The notes under the pieces: generated by a model
Database searches by the model: none
Told to the model about the DNA's origin: nothing
The model's input: only the letters and a program-made list of their open reading frames with translations
Shown: in pieces, positions 23,102-30,270 of the stretch
How the letters are laid out: the number at the start of each line of letters is the position of its first letter
Numbering within the stretch: position 1 is the first letter of the stretch
NCBI GenBank assembly: GCA_016929795.1
Contig: JAFGIA010000400.1
Location: forward strand, 1-39,472
Origin: Anaerolineae bacterium
GTDB lineage: Bacteria > Chloroflexota > Anaerolineae > JAAYZQ01
DNA: 39,472 bases
Direction: 5' to 3'
Program-made: the position numbers and the translations under genes

Positions 23102-24568
23102 TCAGGCGGCCGGCGTGGGCTCTGGGACCTCTTCTTCCTCTTTTTCCTTGTTGCGAAAGATCTGGTCCCATAGGCTGTCGATCAGCGCCAGCAGGCGGGC
23201 TTCTTTGAATCCGGCGGCCAGGGCCACGAGATAGACGACGCCCGGCGCGACAGCAGGGACGACGTCACCCTCGGCGGTCTGGGTGCCCGCAGGAAAGATG
23301 CCCAGCGCGCGAATGACGAGGTTAAAGGCCATGTAGATGATGGCGCCGCTGATAAAGCCGAGAAATGGTTTACCGACGTACGACACCAGGAACTGGCTGT
23401 CAAAGTCGCGCTCGCCGACGTGCTTGAAGAGGCTGTAGAGCACGGCGACGGCGCCGCCCACGCCGCCCCACAGCATGGCCGACACAAAGATATCAAGCTC
23501 GATGAGTGAATCGGCCTCGCCGGCAGGGGCGACGATGTTGCGGAACCAATCCTGGCCGAGGAGGATGAGGAGCACGAGAAAGGCAATGCCCCAGAACATG
23601 CCCCAGGCGAGGATCCGCCACTGGTACTTTTTGGCCGCCGACTCGCTGGCCGACACACGCTTCATGCGCGCGCGCACCAGCTCGAGATAGTACTCGGCCT
23701 GGGCGAGCTGATCGATCTTGCGCATCACGAGGATGTCGCGCGCCTTGAGCAGGGTGTTGTAGGCATCCACAGCGACCGCCTCATTTTCGCCGACAATGCG
23801 GCGCACGCTTTCGTACGCAGCGTCGATCTGTGACTGCAAGGTCTCGATCCACCCCTCGCCAAGCCGTGCCACAATCTCGGCCCGCTCTTCGTCTGTAAGC
23901 GGCCGTTCAGGCAAGACGATGAGTTCGACCTTCTTTTCTGGCGCCTGGATGTCGCGCGCGAGCGCCACTTGCGGCTCCATCTCAAGGAAGCGCCGCTCGG
24001 GCCGGGGCGGGACGACGCCCGTGGTCACGCTTCCAACCTCGGCGGGCGGCAGCTCGTACATCATGGCGACATCCTCTTCGAGCGTTCTTTCTTCCACGGT
24101 CTCCTCCATGCTCGGAACTGGCACTTCAACGACAGGCTCAGGTGGGGGCCCGGCAGCATACGCTTCTTCGATGAATGCGACCTCCATCTCTGCAGTGAGA
24201 GGCGGCGTGACATCGAGCACGCTCGATACACCGCGCGCGAGGGATCGCGGCGCGCCGTCGAGTGCCTCTGCGCGCAGTGCGCTCTCAATGTCCTCCACTT
24301 CCCACTCGGGGGGCGTCTCGATCTCGGTTGTCGTGGGGAGGCGTCGCGGCGGATCAGAGGGATAGGAGGCGGTGGCAGGCAGGTCGACCTCTTTATCCAG
24401 TATGTCCTCTGCCCAGGGCTCAAGGGCCTCAGGCTCTTGGATCTCAGGCTCCTGAGGCCCGGGCTCTTCCATCTCGCCGGGTGCTCGTGGCTGGATCTCG
24501 ACATCGGCGGGCTCGCCAAAGAGGATCTCGGCGCCCCGTCCCCGGATGCTCGCACGTCGCTTGGTCAT
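23102..24568 (-). CDS. Membrane protein with long acidic disordered N-terminus, unknown function
   Basis: A 488-aa protein. About residues 1-225 are low-complexity and rich in Glu and Pro (for example EPGPQEPEIQEPEALEPWAE), probably disordered and cytoplasmic. Residues about 230-310 are helical and possibly coiled-coil ('SQIDAAYESVRRIVGENEAV', 'QAEYYLELVRARMKRV'). Four hydrophobic segments follow: ILAWGMFWGIAFLVLLILLG, IFVSAMLWGGVGGAVAVLYS, FLGFISGAIIYMAFNLVIRA and GVVYLVALAAGF. The C-terminus is again acidic (NKEKEEEEVPEP). No enzymatic motif is seen; a structural or scaffold role is a guess. ATG 24568 has GGGAGGTGA upstream. Transcribed divergently from rpmH from an interleaved promoter. 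Confidence 0.75.
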   Translation of the reverse strand: MTKRRASIRGRGAEILFGEPADVEIQPRAPGEMEEPGPQEPEIQEPEALEPWAEDILDKEVDLPATASYPSDPPRRLPTTTEIETPPEWEVEDIESALRAEALDGAPRSLARGVSSVLDVTPPLTAEMEVAFIEEAYAAGPPPEPVVEVPVPSMEETVEERTLEEDVAMMYELPPAEVGSVTTGVVPPRPERRFLEMEPQVALARDIQAPEKKVELIVLPERPLTDEERAEIVARLGEGWIETLQSQIDAAYESVRRIVGENEAVAVDAYNTLLKARDILVMRKIDQLAQAEYYLELVRARMKRVSASESAAKKYQWRILAWGMFWGIAFLVLLILLGQDWFRNIVAPAGEADSLIELDIFVSAMLWGGVGGAVAVLYSLFKHVGERDFDSQFLVSYVGKPFLGFISGAIIYMAFNLVIRALGIFPAGTQTAEGDVVPAVAPGVVYLVALAAGFKEARLLALIDSLWDQIFRNKEKEEEEVPEPTPAA

Positions 24569-24625
24569 AGCTCCTCACCTCCCATACATCTATGGTTTGG
24601 AAAGATGCGATTCCTGGACTGTCCC

Positions 24626-24654
24626 ATTATACCACAGATTTGCAGGAGGGTGAA
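24626..24654 (-). promoter_or_regulatory. Promoter of the acidic-tailed membrane protein gene
   Basis: On the minus strand TTCACC (24654-24649), 17 bp, TATAAT (24631-24626); leader of about 50 nt. Its -35 box lies in the spacer of the rpmH promoter and vice versa. Confidence 0.55.
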
Positions 24655-24668
24655 AAACAGGGTATAAT
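24640..24668 (+). promoter_or_regulatory. Promoter of the rpmH-rnpA-yidD cluster
   Basis: TTGCAG (24640-24645), 17 bp, perfect TATAAT (24663-24668); predicted start near 24675 and a leader of about 33 nt with an AAGGGGGTG SD before the ATG at 24708. Confidence 0.7.
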
Positions 24669-24707
24669 CGTGCGCTGTGAAGTTAATGTCGTAAGGGGGT
24701 GTTTGGA

Positions 24708-24845
24708 ATGCCGAAAAGAACGTGGCAACCGAAGGTGCGTCACCGGAAGCGTGTGCACGGCTTTCGGGAGCGGATGAAGACCCGGGGCGGGCGGTTGGTC
24801 CTCAAGGCGCGGCGGCTGAAAGGCCGGAAGCGGCTTACGGTATAG
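24708..24845 (+). CDS. rpmH: Large ribosomal subunit protein bL34
   Basis: A 45-codon gene beginning [20 protein letters not shown] and ending [12 protein letters not shown], the standard bL34 pattern (KRT.QP...R.R.HGFR.RM.T..GR.VL..RR.KGR..L.V). It is a highly basic structural component of the 50S subunit. It starts the conserved rpmH-rnpA-yidD-yidC-jag block. An open frame that leads into rnpA runs through it in another reading frame. Confidence 0.97.
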   Translation: MPKRTWQPKVRHRKRVHGFRERMKTRGGRLVLKARRLKGRKRLTV

Positions 24846-24889
24846 CGATGCGTCTGGCTTGGGGCGTTGTGTTCCAAGCCACTGACGTG

Positions 24890-25240
24890 ATGCATAAGCA
24901 ACATCGTCTGCGAGCGAACGCCGATTTTCAACGTCTCCGGCGTGAGGGCCAGACTGTGGCCCATCCTTTGATGGTACTCTCTTATCTGCCCAACGAGACG
25001 AAACAGAGCCGGTTTGGTTTCGCGGTAGGGGTCAAAATCGGAAAGGCGACAAGACGGAATCGGATCAAACGCCGGATGCGGGAATCGATACGGTTGCGGC
25101 TCCAAAAAAAAGAGATTGTGGCGGGCTGGGACGTGGTATTCATCGCCAGGCAGCCCATCGCACAAGCATCTTTCCAGCAGGTCGATGAGGCCATCGGCCT
25201 GCTGTTGCGTCGGGCAGGCCTGGTCAGGGAGATCGATTGA
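24890..25240 (+). CDS. rnpA: Ribonuclease P protein component
   Basis: The 116-aa protein subunit of RNase P, which helps the catalytic RNA process pre-tRNA 5' ends. It begins with the typical [16 protein letters not shown] and contains the RNR signature region [22 protein letters not shown] divided as [12 protein letters not shown] and [14 protein letters not shown] 24890 is chosen because the family start aligns there, though no good SD precedes it; ATG 24848, three bases after the rpmH stop, is an alternative. The same frame is open back to GTG 24722 inside rpmH. It overlaps yidD by 4 nt. Confidence 0.93.
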   Translation: MHKQHRLRANADFQRLRREGQTVAHPLMVLSYLPNETKQSRFGFAVGVKIGKATRRNRIKRRMRESIRLRLQKKEIVAGWDVVFIARQPIAQASFQQVDEAIGLLLRRAGLVREID

Positions 25241-25446
25241 AGTATATACTGATGGGCATGATTCGTTTATACCAGATGACTCTGTCGCGCATCATGCCGC
25301 CATCCTGTCGCTTTGAGCCCTCGTGCTCTGCCTACGGCTACGAGGCGATCCAGAAGTACGGTGCGAGCAAGGGCATTTGGTTGGCCGTCAAACGGATTGC
25401 GCGCTGCCACCCCTTCAACCCGGGTGGATATGACCCCGTACCCTGA
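25237..25446 (+). CDS. yidD: Membrane protein insertion efficiency factor
   Basis: A 69-aa YidD protein: [20 protein letters not shown], then [20 protein letters not shown] and [14 protein letters not shown], with the conserved cysteine pattern of the family. It is a small peripheral membrane protein that supports YidC-dependent insertion. The TTG start at 25237 overlaps the rnpA stop (TTGA) and fits the family length; ATG 25252 and ATG 25258 are alternatives. Confidence 0.93.
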   Translation: MKYILMGMIRLYQMTLSRIMPPSCRFEPSCSAYGYEAIQKYGASKGIWLAVKRIARCHPFNPGGYDPVP

Positions 25447-25479
25447 GCCAGGCGGAACTTGTTCAAGGAGGAATGATTG

Positions 25480-26637
25480 ATGCAACGCAGCCGTGTGTTG
25501 GGAGTGGGCATGGTCCTGCTCCTGCTCACTCTGATCTTGTCCGCCTGTGGCTCTGCGCCGGTCCCTCAAGACTGGCCCAGCCTGACCGTGGACGGTGATT
25601 TTGTGTATGTGGTGAGGGGCGCGCCGCGCCAGGTGTATGTCCTGGATGCGGCGAACGGAACAGAGCAGGGGCAGACGTTCGCGCCATTGGGTAACACGAA
25701 TGGCCTTGTCTATGGAAGCCCGGTCACACTTGGCGGCGGCCTGGGTTTTGTCGGCTTTGCCGAAGAGCAGACAGGCACCGCCAATCTGTACGCTTTTGAT
25801 CTTGCTACCAGGCAGGAAAAGTGGCACGTGCCGGCCCGCAATCTGATCCTGGCCGCACCCACCTATACCGGCGGCGGAGCCGAGCACCCCTCGGGCGTCG
25901 TCTATTTTGGCGACACGGCCGGCCTGGTGTACGCGGTGGACGTCGAGACCGGCAGTATTCTGCCCGGCTGGCCGTTCCACGCCGAGGAGGCCATCTGGGC
26001 CGCGCCGCTGGTGGTGGGCGAGGTCGTGTACGTGGCGGCGATGGATCACAACCTGTACGCCCTCGACGCCACTACGGGCGCCGAGATCTGGTCCATGGAT
26101 GTCGGAGCGGCGATGGCAGCGTCGCCTACCCCGGCCGAGCAGGAGGGGGTGCTCTACGTGGGCGCGTTCGACGGCCGGGTGCACGCCCTGCAGGTGGACT
26201 CGGGTGAGTTGCTCAGCAGTTTTGATTTTCGAGCAGAGAACTGGATCTGGTCCGAGCCATTGCTGGCCGACGACGTGCTCTATGTCACCGCGCTCGACGG
26301 CCGCCTATACGCATTGGATCGCACCACCGGCGCCGTCGTGCCACCCTATCCATACGACACTGGCGAGATTTCGGATGTTGCCGACGCGCTGCGCGCCAGC
26401 CCGGCCGATGCAGGAGACGCTATCGTGGTCGCGACTGAGTCGGGACGCGTGGTAGCGGTATCAAATGGACAACGCCTCTGGACCTGGCCCAGTGGGCTGC
26501 CAGAGTCGCCGATCTATACCACGCCCGTCGTCATCGGGGAGAGGGTGTATGTGGTGCTGATGAACGGCCAGGTGCAGGCTTTGAACGTCGAAACAGGTGC
26601 CCCCCTGTGGACCTCTGCCCTGGCAGAGCCCAATTAG
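25480..26637 (+). CDS. PQQ-type beta-propeller lipoprotein (BamB-like fold)
   Basis: A 385-aa lipoprotein: hydrophobic signal (VLGVGMVLLLLTLILSAC) with lipobox LSAC, then about seven blades of the PQQ-enzyme repeat, seen as 'LYALDATTGAEIWSMDVGAA', VYAVDVETGSILPGW, LYALDRTTGAVV and ALNVETGAPLWTSAL. No enzymatic residues for PQQ chemistry are evident, so a scaffold or binding role is likely. BamB, an outer-membrane assembly factor in diderms, has the same fold, but a direct orthology claim is not supported. ATG 25480 follows AAGGAGG by 7 nt. It lies between yidD and yidC, so a link with membrane protein insertion or quality control is a reasonable inference. Confidence 0.85.
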   Translation: MQRSRVLGVGMVLLLLTLILSACGSAPVPQDWPSLTVDGDFVYVVRGAPRQVYVLDAANGTEQGQTFAPLGNTNGLVYGSPVTLGGGLGFVGFAEEQTGTANLYAFDLATRQEKWHVPARNLILAAPTYTGGGAEHPSGVVYFGDTAGLVYAVDVETGSILPGWPFHAEEAIWAAPLVVGEVVYVAAMDHNLYALDATTGAEIWSMDVGAAMAASPTPAEQEGVLYVGAFDGRVHALQVDSGELLSSFDFRAENWIWSEPLLADDVLYVTALDGRLYALDRTTGAVVPPYPYDTGEISDVADALRASPADAGDAIVVATESGRVVAVSNGQRLWTWPSGLPESPIYTTPVVIGERVYVVLMNGQVQALNVETGAPLWTSALAEPN

Positions 26638-26670
26638 GGTTATGCAACGTATAGTAGATGTGGCTCGCCG

Positions 26671-26709
26671 CGGCTTGACGCGGCTTAGTATGGCTTACGC
26701 GGCTTAACG
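26671..26709 (+). repeat. Four degenerate 10-bp repeats upstream of yidC
   Basis: CGGCTTGACG, CGGCTTAGTA, TGGCTTACGC and GGCTTAACG follow head to tail at a period of about 10 bp, with a weaker fifth unit (TGGCTCGCCG) before them at 26661. They lie directly upstream of the yidC SD (AGGAGG at 26712-26717). A 10-bp period places the units on one face of the helix, so a protein-binding site is possible. Confidence 0.5.
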
Positions 26710-26721
26710 CGAGGAGGTTTA

Positions 26722-27630
26722 GTGGGGATTACCGATATCTGGACCGTAATCATTCTACGGCCCATGCTGAACGCGCTGCTCTGGCTGTACCAGGTGCTGG
26801 GCGGCCAGTTCTGGCTGGCCATCATTGTCTTTACCGTCGTTGTGCGCACGCTGATGACCCCCTTTATGCTGCCGCAGCAGCGATCGGCCAAGCGCATGCA
26901 AGAGCTCCAGCCACGGCTCCAGGAGCTGCAGAAAAAGTATGCAAACGACCGCGAGAAGCTGGCGCAGGAGCAGATGAAGCTGTACAAGGAGGTGGGCTTT
27001 AACCCACTCGGCGGCTGCCTGCCCATGCTGCTCCAGTTTCCGATCTGGATCGGATTGTACCAATCGATTATCCAGGCGCTCGGGCACCAACCTCTCCAGC
27101 TCCTCAACCTGTCGCAGAATATTTACGCTTTCATGAGCAATATCTGGGCGGCCATTCCGCTCAATCGCTACTTCCTGGGCATGGATCTGAGCCTGACGCC
27201 GCAGCAGGTGGGTGGCCTCGCTTTTGCGCTGCCTGTGCTGGTGGCGTTCACATCCTGGCTGCAAGCCAGGATGACCACACCCTCTGCGTCAGGCGGTGAC
27301 GGGGGCCAGGCGGCCTCGATGAACCAGAGCATGACGCTGATGATGCCCCTCATGTTTGGCTTCTTCAGCCTCAACTTTTCCAACGGCCTCTCCTTCTACT
27401 TTGTGGTGTCGAATATCATCGGCATCATAACCCAGGGATTCATCTCAGGGTGGGAAGGTCTCCTGTTCTGGAAGAACCTGAGCCTGTCGAGTATCCTTGG
27501 CGGAGGGCAGGCAACCAAGACGGCGCCCAGGACCACCGCAACTCAGGCGGAAGCGAGCTCCAACGGAAGCGGGAAGGGATCGACAAGTGAACGAAAGAAG
27601 CGAAAGAAGAAGCGTCGTCGCAAGCGGTAA
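26722..27630 (+). CDS. yidC: Membrane protein insertase YidC/Oxa1
   Basis: A 302-aa insertase of the short (monoderm) type without the large periplasmic domain of proteobacterial YidC. The conserved core includes FWLAIIVFTVVVRTLMTPFM, with the hydrophilic-groove Arg (VVVRT), the cytoplasmic coiled hairpin QELQPRLQELQKKYANDREK, 'GFNPLGGCLPMLLQFPIWIG' and the last helices MTLMMPLMFGFFSLNFSNGL and FYFVVSNIIGI. The C-terminus ends in a very basic tail (ERKKRKKKRRRKR), which in related proteins contacts the ribosome. GTG 26722 follows AGGAGG. Its 3' end overlaps jag by 44 nt. Confidence 0.95.
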   Translation: MGITDIWTVIILRPMLNALLWLYQVLGGQFWLAIIVFTVVVRTLMTPFMLPQQRSAKRMQELQPRLQELQKKYANDREKLAQEQMKLYKEVGFNPLGGCLPMLLQFPIWIGLYQSIIQALGHQPLQLLNLSQNIYAFMSNIWAAIPLNRYFLGMDLSLTPQQVGGLAFALPVLVAFTSWLQARMTTPSASGGDGGQAASMNQSMTLMMPLMFGFFSLNFSNGLSFYFVVSNIIGIITQGFISGWEGLLFWKNLSLSSILGGGQATKTAPRTTATQAEASSNGSGKGSTSERKKRKKKRRRKR

Positions 27631-28354
27631 GACTGTCGAAGATGCGATAACCAATGGCTTGCGCATGCTGGGCGCACGCCGAGATCAGGTAGATGTCGAT
27701 GTGATCACCGAGGGCAGCCGTGGCGTGCTCGGCTTTGGCGCCGAGAACGCACAGGTACGCCTGACTGTCAAGACACCGCCCGCGCCTGCTCCGCCCGTTG
27801 CGGCGCCGCCGGCACCTGCCCCCGCGACTGTGGCGGAGCCGGCTCCTGCGCCAGCCCCAGCATCGGTGGCAGGCGCGGAGCTGGACCCCAGAGAGGTGGG
27901 CCGCGAGCTACTGGCCGAGATCCTGCAACTGATGGGCATCCAGGCTGTGGTGGAGGTTCAGGCCGGAGAAGATCTGGCTGACGAGGACCAGGAGCCGCCG
28001 ATCGTGCTCAATATCACCGGCGAAGACCTGGGCATCCTCATCGGGCGGCGCGGTGAGACGCTACGTGCCCTGCAGTACCTGCTCCGGCTGATGGCCAGCC
28101 ATCGCTTGAAACAGTGGACCAACCTGGTGGTCGATGTCGAAAACTATCTCGTGCGCCGCCGCCACTCACTCCAGACCCTGGCCGAGCGAGTGGCTGAACA
28201 GGCGGTGCGTACAGGCCGGACCCAGGCGATGGAGCCAATGCCGGCCTATGAGCGACGCCTGGTGCACATCGCCTTGCGCAATCACCCCCGCGTTAAAACG
28301 CAAAGTGTGGGCGAGGGGGAGAAGCGCAAAGTGACCATCGTCCCGAAAAAGTAG
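27587..28354 (+). CDS. jag: Jag/KhpB RNA-binding protein (Jag-N, KH, R3H)
   Basis: A 255-aa RNA-binding protein. Jag-N domain at about 8-55 (KTVEDAITNGLRMLGARRDQ, then the GSRGVLGFGAENAQVR motif), a Pro/Ala linker (about 60-105), a KH domain ('LNITGEDLGILIGRRGETLR') and a C-terminal R3H domain ending RLVHIALRNHPRVKTQSVGE. In other bacteria KhpB with KhpA binds many mRNAs and affects cell-wall growth; that is family knowledge. GTG 27587 with GGAAGGGA upstream fits the domain start; the gene overlaps yidC by 44 nt in another frame, so its SD lies within yidC. Confidence 0.93.
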   Translation: MNERSERRSVVASGKTVEDAITNGLRMLGARRDQVDVDVITEGSRGVLGFGAENAQVRLTVKTPPAPAPPVAAPPAPAPATVAEPAPAPAPASVAGAELDPREVGRELLAEILQLMGIQAVVEVQAGEDLADEDQEPPIVLNITGEDLGILIGRRGETLRALQYLLRLMASHRLKQWTNLVVDVENYLVRRRHSLQTLAERVAEQAVRTGRTQAMEPMPAYERRLVHIALRNHPRVKTQSVGEGEKRKVTIVPKK

Positions 28355-28377
28355 ACCAGCGTACCTGCCGACCTATG

Positions 28378-28405
28378 ACAACCCCGCTCTCCGCAGCGGG
28401 GTTGT
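28378..28405 (+). terminator. Terminator after jag
   Basis: Perfect 11-bp stem ACAACCCCGCT (28378-28388) and AGCGGGGTTGT (28395-28405) with a CTCCGC loop. The following run (TGG) is not U-rich, so efficiency may be moderate. Confidence 0.65.
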
Positions 28406-28438
28406 TGGTAAGGCCGGTGAGTCACGGGGGAAAATGCC

Positions 28439-29746
28439 TTGACGCGCAGTCGAATTGTTCTGGTCCTGTGGGTAGCCGTGGGCATGATTGCCATCGGCAC
28501 CAACCGGGAGTTGATTTACAACCTGTGGTACTTGCTCACGGCCTTGCTGATCCTGTCTTTTATCTGGGCACGGAGTGGCACCGGCAGGTTAGCAGTCGAG
28601 CGAAACGTGCGCACGACGCGGTCGCAGGTAGGTAAGCTGGCCGAAGAGCGACTGGTGGTCAGGAACCAGAGCCTCCTGCCCAAGCTCTGGATCGAAGTGC
28701 GTGACGACTCGACGCTGCCCGGCCATCGGGTTAGCCGGGTGATCAGCCCCCTGGGCAGCCGCAAGAGCTTTGCCTGGACAGTTCAAACCCGTTGCGTGGC
28801 GCGCGGACGATATCGCCTTGGTCCGCTCACGCTATCGAGTGGCGACCCGTTTGGTCTGTTCCGCACGACGCGCGATCTGGAAGATCCGCGCGCGACGACG
28901 CTTATTGTCTACCCACCCACGGTGGAGCTGCCCGGTTTTGCCCCGCTACTCGGGGTGCTGCCCGGCGGCGACACGATGCGCCGCCGCACGCCCTATGTGA
29001 CCACGAACGTGTCGGGCGTGCGCGATTATGCACCTGGGGACAGCTTTAACCGCATCCACTGGCCCTCCACGGCGCGCACCGGGCGGCTCATCTCCAAAGA
29101 GTTTGAGCTCGATCCGACTGCCGATGTATGGCTTTTTCTCGACCTGGAGCACGCCGCCCAATCGGAGCTGCCGTGGGTGGGCCACCCCACCTGGAACGAG
29201 CCGCGCCTGCCCTGGGAAAAGTCTACGGAATTCAACCTGCCACCTTCCACAATTGAGTATGGCGTGGCGATCTCCGCTTCACTCGCCAAGCACCTGGTGG
29301 AGCAGGACCGTGGCGTGGGGCTCATTTCGTACAGCAAGCAGCGGCACGTCTTGCCTGCTGACAGGGGCGAGCGACAGCTTAGCAAGATCCTGGAGACTCT
29401 GGCCGTGATCACGGCGGAGGGACGCATTCCCATTGCCGAGATCCTGGCGGCGGAAGGTGCACACCTGAGTCGGAACACGACAGTGATCGTGATCACGGCC
29501 ACAGAGCAGGATCACTGGGTGGCGGCATCGCGGGATTTGAGCCGGCGGGGGATCAGTGTCATTGCCGTGCTGCTCGAAACGCACAGCTTTGGCAATCCAC
29601 GCAGCAACGAAAACCTGGTCTCCGAGCTGTCGGCAAGCGGCATTCTCACGTACCTGGTACACGAGGGGGATGATATCGCCACAGCCCTGGTCACACCGCG
29701 TGCCTACGGATTGTCCGTCGCGCGTCGAGCCTATCTGGGAGGTTGA
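28439..29746 (+). CDS. DUF58-domain membrane protein
   Basis: A 435-aa protein with two N-terminal membrane helices (IVLVLWVAVGMIAIGT and NLWYLLTALLILSFIWA), a beta-rich domain of about 150 residues, and the DUF58 core: GVRDYAPGDSFNRIHWPSTA followed by RTGRLISKEFE, then a vWA-like remainder (DVWLFLDLEHAAQ, GVGLISYSK, TTVIVITATEQD). Relatives usually accompany a MoxR AAA+ ATPase and assist folding or metal insertion of partner proteins; no MoxR gene is in the window, which is unusual. The TTG at 28439 is chosen because GGGGG lies 8 nt upstream and no other in-frame start precedes the first helix. The acetyltransferase gene begins 1 bp after its stop. Confidence 0.88.
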   Translation: MTRSRIVLVLWVAVGMIAIGTNRELIYNLWYLLTALLILSFIWARSGTGRLAVERNVRTTRSQVGKLAEERLVVRNQSLLPKLWIEVRDDSTLPGHRVSRVISPLGSRKSFAWTVQTRCVARGRYRLGPLTLSSGDPFGLFRTTRDLEDPRATTLIVYPPTVELPGFAPLLGVLPGGDTMRRRTPYVTTNVSGVRDYAPGDSFNRIHWPSTARTGRLISKEFELDPTADVWLFLDLEHAAQSELPWVGHPTWNEPRLPWEKSTEFNLPPSTIEYGVAISASLAKHLVEQDRGVGLISYSKQRHVLPADRGERQLSKILETLAVITAEGRIPIAEILAAEGAHLSRNTTVIVITATEQDHWVAASRDLSRRGISVIAVLLETHSFGNPRSNENLVSELSASGILTYLVHEGDDIATALVTPRAYGLSVARRAYLGG

Positions 29747-29747
29747 C

Positions 29748-30266
29748 ATGCTTCACGGCGATCTCGTGGTACTGCGCGCGATCGAGCGCGACGATCTACC
29801 CAACTATGTCCGCTGGCTGAACGACGAACGGGTGCTGCGCTACTTTGGTTTCTACCGCCCCATGTCGCTGGCCGACGAAGAGCGCTGGTACGAGGGCACG
29901 TTGGGAAATTCGACTATGTGTGTGTTTGCCGTCGAGTACGAGGGCCGGCATGTGGGCGGCGCCGGGCTGGATCAGATCGACGGCAAGAATGCGAGCGCCG
30001 AGGTAGGGTTGTTTATCGGCGAGCCCGAGCTGTGGGATAAAGGGCTTGGCGGGGACATTCTACGCACGCTCATGCGCTATGGCTTTGAGCAGTTGAACTT
30101 GAACCGTATCTACCTGCGCGTCTTTGCCGACAATGAGCGCGCCGTGTACCTCTACGAAAAGATCGGTTTCCAGCACGAAGGGCGGTGGCGCGAGCACGAG
30201 TTTCGCCACGGGCGCTACCACGACATGCTCTGGATGGCGATCTTGCGCCGGGAGTGGGCGGGCTGA
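29748..30266 (+). CDS. GNAT N-acetyltransferase, RimJ/RimL-like
   Basis: A 172-aa acetyl-CoA-dependent acyltransferase. 'LVVLRAIERDDLPNYVRWLN' is the usual start of the RimL-like subgroup; the acetyl-CoA loop is in the 'IGEPELWDKGLGGDILRTLM' region, and 'LNRIYLRVFADNERAVYLYE' followed by KIGFQHEGRWREHEF is characteristic. The acceptor (protein N-terminus, polyamine or sugar amine) cannot be told. ATG 29748 with GGGAGG upstream begins immediately after the DUF58 stop, and mnmE starts 4 bp after its own stop. Confidence 0.9.
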   Translation: MLHGDLVVLRAIERDDLPNYVRWLNDERVLRYFGFYRPMSLADEERWYEGTLGNSTMCVFAVEYEGRHVGGAGLDQIDGKNASAEVGLFIGEPELWDKGLGGDILRTLMRYGFEQLNLNRIYLRVFADNERAVYLYEKIGFQHEGRWREHEFRHGRYHDMLWMAILRREWAG

Positions 30267-30270
30267 GGCT

